Source of the DNA: CTSoil-075 sp964292325 | GTDB taxonomy: Bacteria; Bacillota; Negativicutes; DSM-13327 | Length of the DNA stretch: 45,147 nt | Direction: 5' to 3' | Assembly: GCA_964292325.1 (NCBI GenBank) | Contig: CAXYVG010000022.1 | Coordinates: 1-45,147, forward strand | Made by a program: the position numbers and the translations under genes | Notes under the pieces: generated by a model | Database searches by the model: none | What the model saw: the letters and a program-made list of their open reading frames with translations, nothing else | What the model was told of the DNA's origin: nothing | Shown: piece by piece, positions 24,316 to 31,710 of the stretch | How the letters are laid out: the number at the start of each line of letters is the position of its first letter | How positions within the stretch are numbered: the stretch's first letter is position 1

Positions 24316-24344
24316 TTGCTTTCAATTAACATAAAGTATATAAT
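24316..24344 (+). promoter_or_regulatory. Promoter of transporter copy 2
   Basis: TTGCTT at 24316-24321 and TATAAT at 24339-24344, spacer 17; the spacer shares AATTAACATA with copy 1. Predicted start of RNA at about 24351. Confidence 0.75.
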
Positions 24345-24350
24345 ATGGAT

Positions 24351-24410
24351 AATTGTATAGTCAAAGTTGTGGAGGAGTCTGTCACTGACAGGCTCCTTTT
24401 TGCATTTTTT
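24351..24410 (+). promoter_or_regulatory. Short conserved leader with strong terminator, copy 2
   Basis: The first 35 nt are the same as in copy 1. AGGAGTCTGTC at 24373-24383 pairs with GACAGGCTCCT at 24387-24397 (one U-G pair) around a 3-nt loop, followed by TTTTTGCATTTTTT: a strong intrinsic terminator within 60 nt of the start. The 5' arm is the same as in copy 1 while the 3' arm differs in sequence but still pairs. Confidence 0.65.
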
Positions 24411-24444
24411 GAGGAAGCCTAAGGGATATATGAGGAGAGTTTAT

Positions 24445-25731
24445 ATGGAAAAATCACTAATCGCTGTCATTGTTTTTTTAATCGCCTATTCTTTAATTAT
24501 TTCAGAGAAGATTCATCGTACAGTTACTGCTTTAGGGGGTGCTGTTCTATTAATTTTATTTCAGGTCATTAGCCAAGAAACTGCATTTCATCATATTGAT
24601 TTTAATACCATTGGTCTTTTAATTGGGATGATGATTATGGTTTCAATTGTTAGTCAAACGGGTTTATTTAAATATTTAGCAATATTGGCAGCTAAAAAAG
24701 TGAATGCTGATCCAGCTAAATTACTTGTCTCCCTTGCTATTTTAACTGCTGTATTTTCGGCACTTTTAGACAATGTAACAACGGTTCTTCTAATGACCCC
24801 TGTTATTTTCAGTATTACAGCGCAACTCAAAGTTACACCAATACCTTATCTAATTACGGAAATTCTTGCATCAAATATTGGGGGTACGGCAACTCTAATT
24901 GGCGATCCCCCCAATATTATGATAGGTAGTGCTGTCAAAGAGTTAACATTTGCAGCGTTTATCAATAATTTAGCAGTAATTTCATTTCTGATTTTGCTTA
25001 TTACGTTAGCAATCGTAGTACTAATTTACCGTAAACGTCTAAAGACTACAGATGAGCTTAAGGCTAAAATTATGAAGTTGGATGAAAACAAGCAAATTCA
25101 AGACGTTCGGCTGCTAAAAAAATGTTTATTTGTACTGTCGCTAACTATCGGTGCTTTCTGTTTTCATCAGGTCCTTCATTTAGAGTCGGCTACTGTTGCT
25201 CTTTCTGGGGCAGTACTATTATTAATAATGACCTATGCTAAATCTGAGCATGAACTAGAACGGATTTTTCACAAAGTTGAATGGTTAACGATTTTTTTCT
25301 TCGTAGGATTGTTTGTACTTGTCTCTGGACTCGTTGAGACAGGTATAATCTCTTTGCTGGCAAAAGACCTAATGACAGTAACGGCAGGCAACTCAGTAGC
25401 TACTGCGATGGTGATTTTATGGCTTAGTGCAATCGCTTCGGCTTTCGTTGATAATATTCCATTTGTAGCCACTATGATTCCATTGATCAAAGAAATGGGT
25501 ACTATGGGAGTTGCTAATCTCGAACCTCTCTGGTGGAGTTTAGCACTTGGGGCTTGTTTAGGCGGAAATGGTACGTTAATTGGAGCAAGTGCCAATGTGA
25601 TCGTCGTTGGACTAGCCGCACAAGAAGGTTATTCTATTTCCTTTAAACAATATTTCAAGGTAGCCTTTCCGTTAATGTTATTATCTATTGTGATTTCCAG
25701 TGTATATGTTTATGTAAGGTATCTTATCTAA
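24445..25731 (+). CDS. ArsB/NhaD-family ion transporter, copy 2
   Basis: Paralogue of the preceding gene with the same motifs (LLDNVTTVLL, IGDPPNIMIGSA, VDNIPFVATMIP, GGNGTLIGASANV) and the same topology; 428 residues. Start ATG 24445 follows GAGGAGAG; the frame open from 24367 lies inside the leader terminator and is rejected. Its 3' end overlaps the convergent DUF2703 gene by 4 bp. Both copies keep the motif residues, so both are likely active; they may differ in ion preference or regulation. Confidence 0.85.
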   Translation: MEKSLIAVIVFLIAYSLIISEKIHRTVTALGGAVLLILFQVISQETAFHHIDFNTIGLLIGMMIMVSIVSQTGLFKYLAILAAKKVNADPAKLLVSLAILTAVFSALLDNVTTVLLMTPVIFSITAQLKVTPIPYLITEILASNIGGTATLIGDPPNIMIGSAVKELTFAAFINNLAVISFLILLITLAIVVLIYRKRLKTTDELKAKIMKLDENKQIQDVRLLKKCLFVLSLTIGAFCFHQVLHLESATVALSGAVLLLIMTYAKSEHELERIFHKVEWLTIFFFVGLFVLVSGLVETGIISLLAKDLMTVTAGNSVATAMVILWLSAIASAFVDNIPFVATMIPLIKEMGTMGVANLEPLWWSLALGACLGGNGTLIGASANVIVVGLAAQEGYSISFKQYFKVAFPLMLLSIVISSVYVYVRYLI

Positions 25732-26294
25732 AGATTTTTAGTGGGCTTTTGTTTCATAGCAATAAAAAACTTTTTTAAATTATCGGGAACTTCAAAAATC
25801 GAGGAATTATCTTGTATGGGTTTATGTGAATCTCCATATACTTCCCGTAGGATGGCTTCGATAATCATAGCTTTTGGGGGGACCGTATACTCTTTTCCTT
25901 GATACATCCAGATGCGGCAATCAACAGCATCGCCGCATAAATCACCGCAGGAATCGCACAAGCTTTCCTTTACTTCGATCTGGATATCTTTTCCGTTTAC
26001 ACGAATAGTGGGAGAGCTGACAAATCGTAATTGGCGAGCTTGCTCTTCACTTACGACGTTAATCTTATTTACCTCTACTTCAATATCAGTAGCCTTCATA
26101 ATCTGTGCAACTTCGGAAATTGCTGCGTCTAAGCTAGATTCTGTACCTTGGCACCAACTACAAACCGTCAAATCAAGATATAAGAAATCAATAGTGAGAT
26201 GTCGCTTTTCGATTATGGCATCATTTTTTGTGCCGCAACACCCTGTAATATTAGAACAACAATTGCTTTTTTCGACGCTAATTTTATCAACCAT
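25728..26294 (-). CDS. DUF2703-domain, cysteine-rich thioredoxin-like protein
   Basis: 188 residues with a thioredoxin-like DUF2703 domain, a family often found with arsenic-resistance and thiol-redox genes. The N-terminus has two Cys pairs (NCC and GCCG), a CxxC site in VCSWCQG (thioredoxin-like position after a beta strand), the cis-Pro-like SSPTIRVNG, and a CDSCGDLCGD cluster. No signal peptide. The many cysteines suggest metal or metalloid binding or disulfide chemistry. Starts at ATG 26294 behind AAGGAGGAG. Downstream of the SigZ-like sigma gene on the same strand with an 80-bp gap, so probably in its operon. Confidence 0.8.
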   Translation of the reverse strand: MVDKISVEKSNCCSNITGCCGTKNDAIIEKRHLTIDFLYLDLTVCSWCQGTESSLDAAISEVAQIMKATDIEVEVNKINVVSEEQARQLRFVSSPTIRVNGKDIQIEVKESLCDSCGDLCGDAVDCRIWMYQGKEYTVPPKAMIIEAILREVYGDSHKPIQDNSSIFEVPDNLKKFFIAMKQKPTKNL

Positions 26295-26374
26295 TTCAAA
26301 TCTCCTCCTTCGTTATCCGGCCTTTAGACCGTTACCTATATAGACGCAGGAAGTTAGAAATGGACGCATTTATT

Positions 26375-26929
26375 TCAACAATATTTGCAGGTTCTTTTTT
26401 TATGTTTATAGTCAGCGATATTGCCAAAATGATCAAATTCAATATGACAACACTCCAATAATAACTTTTGTAACTTTTTGCGAGCTCTTTGGACTCTTGA
26501 TTTTGCTCCAGATATGGATAATCCAAGACGTTCACTTAATTCTTTTTGAGTCAGGTTTTCAAACTCCGTCAATAGAAGAGCTTCTTTATATTTTTCCGGC
26601 AAGGAATCAATCATAGCTGTAAGGCAGTCTGCTACTTCACTGGTAATAGGGAAATCCGTGAAATTTGGTGTTGCAATAGTTGCATCTACAATCGAAAGTT
26701 CTACTGTAGATGCTCGCTTGCGATAATAGTCAACAATGGCATTGTGCGCTATTTGATAGACCCAAGCATGGATTTTATTTTCATTTCGTACCTGATCAAT
26801 ATGATCATGAATTTTGCAGAAGACATTTTGTAGTATATCTTCCACATCTGATTCGTCAACGCGTTTCATAATAAATTTTCGTAGTGGTATATTAAGTGTT
26901 TCCCAAACCTCAATCGTGCTAATAGCCAA
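26375..26929 (-). CDS. ECF sigma factor, SigZ-like
   Basis: Extracytoplasmic-function-type sigma factor. Region 2 (KFIMKRVDESDVEDILQNVF, then HAWVYQIAHNAIVDYYRKR) and region 4 (LPEKYKEALLLTEFENLTQ and LGLSISGAKSRVQRARK) are complete. After region 4 comes the SigZ-type tail LLECCHIEFDHFGNIADY ending RTCKYC, with four cysteines that may bind metal or sense redox. TTG 26929 is preferred (AAGGAG 9 bases upstream); the TTG at 26938 abuts that site. No anti-sigma gene is adjacent, so the cysteine tail may be the sensor. It faces away from the CoA-disulfide reductase gene. Confidence 0.85.
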   Translation of the reverse strand: MAISTIEVWETLNIPLRKFIMKRVDESDVEDILQNVFCKIHDHIDQVRNENKIHAWVYQIAHNAIVDYYRKRASTVELSIVDATIATPNFTDFPITSEVADCLTAMIDSLPEKYKEALLLTEFENLTQKELSERLGLSISGAKSRVQRARKKLQKLLLECCHIEFDHFGNIADYKHKKRTCKYC

Positions 26930-27089
26930 CTTGTTCAACTCCTTATCGTCTAAAGATGTTACGTAGTATATTAGCGGGCAGATTGTATTAATCCTCTAAT
27001 AATTAACACAAAATTAACTATTTGTATGTTGACTTGCAGGAGAAAATTGAGCATCATATGAACATATTCAACAAAAGGGGAGCATCAGG

Positions 27090-28733
27090 ATGAGGATTAT
27101 TATTATAGGATCTGTAGCAGCTGGAACGTCTGCAGCCGCTAAAGCGAGAAGAAATAGTTTGGACAATGAAATTGTTATTTATGAAAAAGATCAGGATATT
27201 TCTTATTCCGTGTGTGGCCTGCCTTATTATATCGGTGAAGAATATATCCAGAGAAATGATCTTAGCCCGCGTAATCCAGCATGGTTTAAAAAACGTTTTG
27301 ATATTGATATTCACATTGGTCATGAAGTGTTAGCCATTGATGTTAATAAAAAAGAAATACAAATCAAAAATTTGCAAACGAATGTTATATTTTATGATCA
27401 CTATGATACGTTGGTATTGGCGACAGGCGCGGCTTCTGTGCAGCCTCCTATTGAAGAGTTGGGCAGTGAACATGTATTTTACTTAAGAAATATTATAAGT
27501 GCGGATAAAATTAAAGAGTATATTGATAGGCATCAACCAAGATCAGCAGTGATTGTAGGTAGTGGATTTATTGGCATGGAAGTGGCAGAAAATCTGATGG
27601 AAAAAGGTATACAGGTAACCATCGTGGAAGCTGCAAGGCAAGTTATGCCTTCTTATGATCCTGAGATGTCACTGCGGATCAAAAATGAACTGCAATCGAA
27701 TCAGGTGCAAGTAATTACAGGGGAAAAAGTCGTGAAAATTGATGCTGAGGCAAAAACTGTAGTGACAGATACAGGTAGGGTATTATCTAGTGAGATTGTT
27801 ATTATTTCAGCAGGCGTTAAACCGGCAGTCGGAATTGCTCAGCAAGCTGGTATAGAACTTGGTATGACTGGGGCTATTAAAGTCGATCACCATATGGAAA
27901 CTTCAATAAAAGGTATTTATGCCGTCGGTGATTGTGCGGAAAGTTATTTTCTAATGGATGGTACTCCTTGCTATCGCCCTATGGGATCAACGGCTAATAA
28001 AACGGGCAGAATAGCAGGCGATGTGATTACAGGCGGAGATTCAAGTTTTAGAGGAATATTAGGGACTGGGATTGTAAAGATATTTAACCTAACTTGTGGG
28101 CAAACTGGGTATACAGAGCGAGACGCTAAAAAGGCTGGGTATGATGTAGAGATCATTCATAACATCAAGCCCAACCAGACAGAGTATTTTGAAGGAAGTT
28201 CAGAAATGGTTATCAAGGCCATTGCTGATCGGAAGAGTGAAAAATTATTAGGCGTTCAGATCATCGGGAAAAAAGGCGTAGACAAAAGGATTGATGTATT
28301 TGCTACTGCCATTACCTTTGGTGCCAAAGTAGGTGACCTAGCTCACCTTGATCTTGCTTATGCCCCGCCATTTTCCACCACGAAAGATTCAGTCATGTAT
28401 ACGGGCATGATACTAGATAATGCTTTGCATCGAGGACGAAAAATCATTGCACCTCAGGATCTTGCGCGTAATCGGTCAAATTTTACAGTGATTGATGTTA
28501 GAAGTAGTAAAGATTTTGAAAAAGGGCATATTGAGGGAGCTATCAATATACCACTAGGAAATCTAAGAGAACAATCAGGATCGTTTTCCAAAGAAGAGTC
28601 CATTGTGGTACATTGCAATAAAGGTGTAACTGGGAATGCTGCACAAAATCTATTGATCAATCTTGGATTTAGTGATGTCTATAATCTTTCTGGTGGTTAT
28701 AGGGAATATAAAGTAGAGACTAGCCTTTACTGA
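27090..28733 (+). CDS. CoA-disulfide reductase fused to rhodanese (FAD/NAD(P)H-dependent)
   Basis: Flavoprotein that reduces CoA disulfide, CoA persulfide or polysulfide with NAD(P)H. The N-terminal FAD-binding segment IIIIGSVAAGTSAA, the single redox cysteine C42 in YSVCGLPYY (hallmark of the CoADR class), the NAD-binding VIVGSGFIGMEVAE and the FAD end IYAVGDCAE are present. A C-terminal rhodanese domain (about 455-547) has active C509 in VHCNKGV. 547 residues matches CoADR-Rhd enzymes. Start ATG 27090 lies behind AAGGGGAG. Divergent from SigZ, and upstream of ArsR, permease and mini-thioredoxin; together they suggest sulfur/thiol redox handling. Confidence 0.9.
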   Translation: MRIIIIGSVAAGTSAAAKARRNSLDNEIVIYEKDQDISYSVCGLPYYIGEEYIQRNDLSPRNPAWFKKRFDIDIHIGHEVLAIDVNKKEIQIKNLQTNVIFYDHYDTLVLATGAASVQPPIEELGSEHVFYLRNIISADKIKEYIDRHQPRSAVIVGSGFIGMEVAENLMEKGIQVTIVEAARQVMPSYDPEMSLRIKNELQSNQVQVITGEKVVKIDAEAKTVVTDTGRVLSSEIVIISAGVKPAVGIAQQAGIELGMTGAIKVDHHMETSIKGIYAVGDCAESYFLMDGTPCYRPMGSTANKTGRIAGDVITGGDSSFRGILGTGIVKIFNLTCGQTGYTERDAKKAGYDVEIIHNIKPNQTEYFEGSSEMVIKAIADRKSEKLLGVQIIGKKGVDKRIDVFATAITFGAKVGDLAHLDLAYAPPFSTTKDSVMYTGMILDNALHRGRKIIAPQDLARNRSNFTVIDVRSSKDFEKGHIEGAINIPLGNLREQSGSFSKEESIVVHCNKGVTGNAAQNLLINLGFSDVYNLSGGYREYKVETSLY

Positions 28734-28898
28734 TGAATGCTTGCGTTTACTACCGGCCAAAGGCCGCGAATGGCATGAACATATGTTTATTATTTTTATA
28801 TCGTATAGAACAAAGAAAGAGCGCTGCTTGGTATGCTTTCTTTACGAATCAACTTACAAAATAAAACCTTGTGCTATTTTAAATCGAATAGTATTATT

Positions 28899-28920
28899 AC
28901 ATTATAAAAAACTAATATGT
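28899..28920 (+). promoter_or_regulatory. Putative ArsR operator at the arsR promoter
   Basis: ATTATAAAAA-AC-TAATAT (28901-28918), flanked as ACATTAT...AATATGT, a near-dyad. Matches 16 of 18 bases of the element at 29366-29383 in front of the permease gene. Confidence 0.5.
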
Positions 28921-28954
28921 AATTTGAGGGTAAACCCCTTTAAGAGGTGCTAAC

Positions 28955-29278
28955 ATGGCAGAAGATATCGTTGTAAAATTAACGGCTGAGTTTTTTAAGA
29001 CGTTGTCTCATCCAGTGCGAATTAAAATTCTTCATTGTTTGGAGAACGGTGAATTGTGTGTGTGTGATATTATTGATGAACTTGATATTGAGCAATCTAA
29101 CTTGTCGCAACATTTGGGTGTAATGAAAAAGCAAGGGATTATCGATTCCAGAAAAGATGGTCAGAAAGTTATTTACCGCATTGTGTATCAATCAGTCTTG
29201 GACGTGGTTGGTGCGGCTGAAAAAACGTTGAGTGAGCAAATTAGCAATAGCCAGAGCATATTGAAATTTTTGAAATAG
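28955..29278 (+). CDS. ArsR-family transcriptional repressor
   Basis: 107-residue winged-helix repressor. FFKTLSHPVRIKILHCLENG, then ELCVCDII, gives the CVC pair (C35, C37) at the DNA-recognition helix used by arsenite-responsive ArsR proteins, and the HTH continues with QSNLSQHLGVMKKQGII. It should repress itself and the permease gene and be released by As(III)/Sb(III) or possibly a thiol-reactive signal. Starts at ATG 28955 behind GAGGTG. 130 bp upstream of the permease, which has its own promoter with a shared operator-like sequence. Confidence 0.9.
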   Translation: MAEDIVVKLTAEFFKTLSHPVRIKILHCLENGELCVCDIIDELDIEQSNLSQHLGVMKKQGIIDSRKDGQKVIYRIVYQSVLDVVGAAEKTLSEQISNSQSILKFLK

Positions 29279-29333
29279 TGTTTATAAGATAACAAGCCAA
29301 TTATATAAAAAGAAAATGATAATTTAATTCGTA

Positions 29334-29383
29334 TTGACACAAACACTTCACAATAGTATTATAATATTATAAAAATGTAATAT
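29334..29383 (+). promoter_or_regulatory. Promoter and putative ArsR operator of the permease operon
   Basis: TTGACA at 29334-29339 and TATTAT at 29357-29362, spacer 17. Directly after the -10 box is the dyad ATATTA-8 nt-TAATAT (29364-29383), placed to block initiation. It repeats the element in front of arsR. Confidence 0.65.
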
Positions 29384-29408
29384 ATTAATACTGAAGGTGG
29401 TGGTAAGT

Positions 29409-30356
29409 ATGTTTCAAACCTTTGCGGATTACATGACCTATGACGTGTTTAAGATTGAGACTGGAACACAACTCGCTGGTGCGGTCAATTTTTTCATTTA
29501 TGACTCTTTGAAAATATTTTTCATGTTAATTGTGATTATATTTGTTGTTTCTATGATTAGAAGTTATTTTTCACCAGAACGGACAAAACAGCTTTTAAGT
29601 CATAAACGAGAATTTTTAGGCAATATTATGGCAGCGTTACTCGGCATCGTTACACCATTTTGTTCCTGCTCAGCGGTACCTGTATTTATAGGTTTTGTAG
29701 AAGCTGGTGTACCCCTTGGAGTGACATTTTCTTTTTTGATTTCCTCACCGATGGTCAATGAAGTGGCATTGGTATTATTATGGGGGATGTTTGGTTGGAA
29801 GGTGGCAGCTATCTATATTATGACCGGTCTGCTTGTCTCGATTACTTCGGGATATGTGATTGGCAAGCTTAAACTGGAACATCTAGTTGAAGAATATGTC
29901 TATCAGATGAAAGTCGGGCAAAGCGAGATTGTCGAAATGAGCATCACGCAAAAAATACACTATGCCATGGACTATACAAAAGAAATTTTGGGTAAAGTGT
30001 GGCCATATGTTATTGTCGCTATTGGTATTGGTGGTGCGATTCATGGATATGCGCCAGAAGATTTCTTGGTGGCTTATGCAGGAAAAGACAACTTTTTTGC
30101 GGTGCCGATTGCTGTTTTACTTGGGGTTCCCTTGTACTCAAATGCAGCTGGCATCATTCCTATTGTATATGTTTTAATGGAAAAAGGTATGAGTATGGGT
30201 ACGGTACTTGCGTTTATGATGTCGGTTACGGCCCTTAGTTTTCCAGAAATGATTATTCTACGCAATGTGCTTAAACCTAAATTAATTGCCATTTTTATTG
30301 GAATTGTATCGGTTGCAATTATTTTTACTGGGTATTTATTTAATGCTATTTTGTAA
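29409..30356 (+). CDS. Permease of the ArsP/DUF318 (YraQ) family
   Basis: Eight-or-so-TM permease, PF03773-type. The signature TPFCSCSAVPVFIGF with paired cysteines, SSPMVNEVAL and a second half with GVPLYSNAAGIIPIV are present. Members next to ArsR export methylated or trivalent organoarsenicals; others have unknown substrates. 315 residues. Start ATG 29409 lies behind AGGTGG; the GTG at 29397 overlaps that site. Followed by a mini-thioredoxin, a common pairing that suggests thiol-assisted substrate handling at the CxC motif. Confidence 0.85.
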   Translation: MFQTFADYMTYDVFKIETGTQLAGAVNFFIYDSLKIFFMLIVIIFVVSMIRSYFSPERTKQLLSHKREFLGNIMAALLGIVTPFCSCSAVPVFIGFVEAGVPLGVTFSFLISSPMVNEVALVLLWGMFGWKVAAIYIMTGLLVSITSGYVIGKLKLEHLVEEYVYQMKVGQSEIVEMSITQKIHYAMDYTKEILGKVWPYVIVAIGIGGAIHGYAPEDFLVAYAGKDNFFAVPIAVLLGVPLYSNAAGIIPIVYVLMEKGMSMGTVLAFMMSVTALSFPEMIILRNVLKPKLIAIFIGIVSVAIIFTGYLFNAIL

Positions 30357-30421
30357 TGAGCTATGTGTGATCCTAAGTTTATAGGTAGTAAATAAAATTT
30401 TAAATTATATGAGGAGCGATT

Positions 30422-30655
30422 ATGATGAAAATTGAAATTTTGGGTATGGGATGTCAAAAATGTAGTAATTTAATGGAAAATGCAAAAAAAGCAGCAACAG
30501 AATTAAATATTGCGGCAGAGTTTGTAAAAGTGGAAGATATTAAAGTAATCATGTCTTATGGTGTGATGACGACGCCCGCATTAGTAGTAGATGGCGTAGT
30601 CAAAGTTAGCGGTAAAATATCCAGTGTAGAAGAAATTAAAGCATTGTTACAATAA
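30422..30655 (+). CDS. Small thioredoxin-family redox protein (redox-active disulfide protein 2 type)
   Basis: 77 residues, thioredoxin/glutaredoxin fold of the MTH895/TM0996 type: MKIEILGMGCQKCSN with a CQKC site (C11, C14) and the cis-proline region TTPALVVDGVVKVSGK. Cytoplasmic. Lies 65 bp after the permease gene behind GAGGAG (ATG 30422 or 30425) and is very likely in its operon. It could reduce the permease substrate or its cysteines. Confidence 0.88.
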   Translation: MMKIEILGMGCQKCSNLMENAKKAATELNIAAEFVKVEDIKVIMSYGVMTTPALVVDGVVKVSGKISSVEEIKALLQ

Positions 30656-30674
30656 AAATATGTGATGGAATATG

Positions 30675-30701
30675 CACTGGGGACGTGAGACGTCCCCAGT
30701 G
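30675..30701. terminator. Perfect 12-bp hairpin, probable terminator
   Basis: CACTGGGGACGT pairs perfectly with ACGTCCCCAGTG around loop GAG. There is little T tract, so it may be a repeated intergenic hairpin rather than a classical terminator. It closes the arsR/permease group. Confidence 0.55.
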
Positions 30702-30846
30702 TTACTCTTATAGAACTTGAAAGAGGCTGCGCTAGGCACGGTATATTATTAAAAAAATGATTTTGATAATAATAACTTATTTATTGTAAAAGCTATGAAG
30801 TATAATACGGATCAATAAGTTATAAAAATCGGAGGATTAACATTCT

Positions 30847-31440
30847 ATGGATGAAGAGATTCGTTCAAAAAATATTAGTAATTGGGCGCAAAAAAGTAAT
30901 CTAGAGAAAACTTTAATGGTCGGGATGAATGGAATAATAGAATTTAAACATGATGAAAAAATGCATTATTTAGGTGAATTTAAGGAAAATGTGATTCGAT
31001 TGCTCTCTCAAAAGCAAGTAGCTGAAGTCGTTATTTATTCAGAGATTATTCAGGCATTAAAAGATACAAGAGCTACTAAAATGATTATTAATGGAAGTAT
31101 TAGTAGCCGTTTCACTGAAAAATATAAAAAATTGGCCCGAAAACTCAATAAGCCTACTACAGTGCGTAATGACACTGATTTTAAGGGGGATACAGGCTTA
31201 ATCGTGATCAGTGATGAAGCTGTAGATATTGAGGTTATCACTGTTGAAGAGCGAAGTGTTCGCTTAAAGCGACTTGGGATGTCTTCTGCCTTAATTAATG
31301 CGGTTGGTAAAAAAGTGTGTAAAAAATGTTTGGAAGAGATTATAAAGGTCAATCCACAAGAAAAATCTGACTATCAGGAGCTTACTTTTCTAGATCGTAT
31401 TGTTGGAGAGCGTTGTCCAGTTCACCAAGAAACTAAATAG
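30847..31440 (+). CDS. YueI-like protein (DUF1694)
   Basis: 197 residues resembling YueI/DUF1694 proteins of Firmicutes: YLGEFKENVIRLLSQKQV near the start, then EVVIYSEIIQALKD and a C-terminal DTGLIVISDEAVDIEV segment. A family of unknown function with a fold related to small ribosomal-type alpha/beta proteins. Unlike the short form, it has a C-terminal extension with CKKCLEEI and RCPVHQ, four potential metal ligands (C-x2-C ... C-x2-H), which could form a zinc site. Starts at ATG 30847 behind GGAGG. Monocistronic. Confidence 0.65.
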   Translation: MDEEIRSKNISNWAQKSNLEKTLMVGMNGIIEFKHDEKMHYLGEFKENVIRLLSQKQVAEVVIYSEIIQALKDTRATKMIINGSISSRFTEKYKKLARKLNKPTTVRNDTDFKGDTGLIVISDEAVDIEVITVEERSVRLKRLGMSSALINAVGKKVCKKCLEEIIKVNPQEKSDYQELTFLDRIVGERCPVHQETK

Positions 31441-31523
31441 CTAGCTTTTCCTTTTTCGCGTAAGCATTATTTCCAAGTGATCAGTTTAGATCTTTTAGAT
31501 AGAAAGGGCAGCGGGGATCGGTT

Positions 31524-31610
31524 ATGCATAACGACAGTCATACAGGTCCAATTGCAGTTCTTCAAGAAGATGATTGTATTGTAGTTGTTGGTTCATACGA
31601 TATATTGTAA
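31524..31610 (+). CDS. Possible 28-residue peptide, or chance frame
   Basis: A short frame MHNDSHTGPIAVLQEDD... to a TAA, 100 bp before the ClC channel gene. The ribosome binding site (GCGGGGAT) is poor. The acidic composition is protein-like, but the evidence is thin. It may be a decayed gene end. Confidence 0.2.
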   Translation: MHNDSHTGPIAVLQEDDCIVVVGSYDIL

Positions 31611-31652
31611 AAGGTAACTGATTGTATCAACAAATTTATAGATGAATAAACG

Positions 31653-31685
31653 GGAATGGCACTAGCCATTCCTTCGAATTTTTAG
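31653..31685 (+). terminator. Hairpin upstream of the ClC channel gene
   Basis: GGAATGGC at 31653-31660 pairs with GCCATTCC at 31665-31672 around ACTA, then TTCGAATTTTT. Probably ends transcription from the upstream side; it could also be a leader attenuator. Confidence 0.55.
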
Positions 31686-31710
31686 AATGATATAAAGATA
31701 AGGAGTTTAT

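Noticed and set aside
24367..24444. N-terminal extension of transporter copy 2
   Set aside because: Lies inside the leader terminator; ATG 24445 has a proper GAGGAGAG site and aligns with the paralogue.
28741..28953. 70-aa open frame between the CoA-disulfide reductase and arsR
   Set aside because: No ribosome binding site, unnatural composition, and it covers the operator-like region of arsR.
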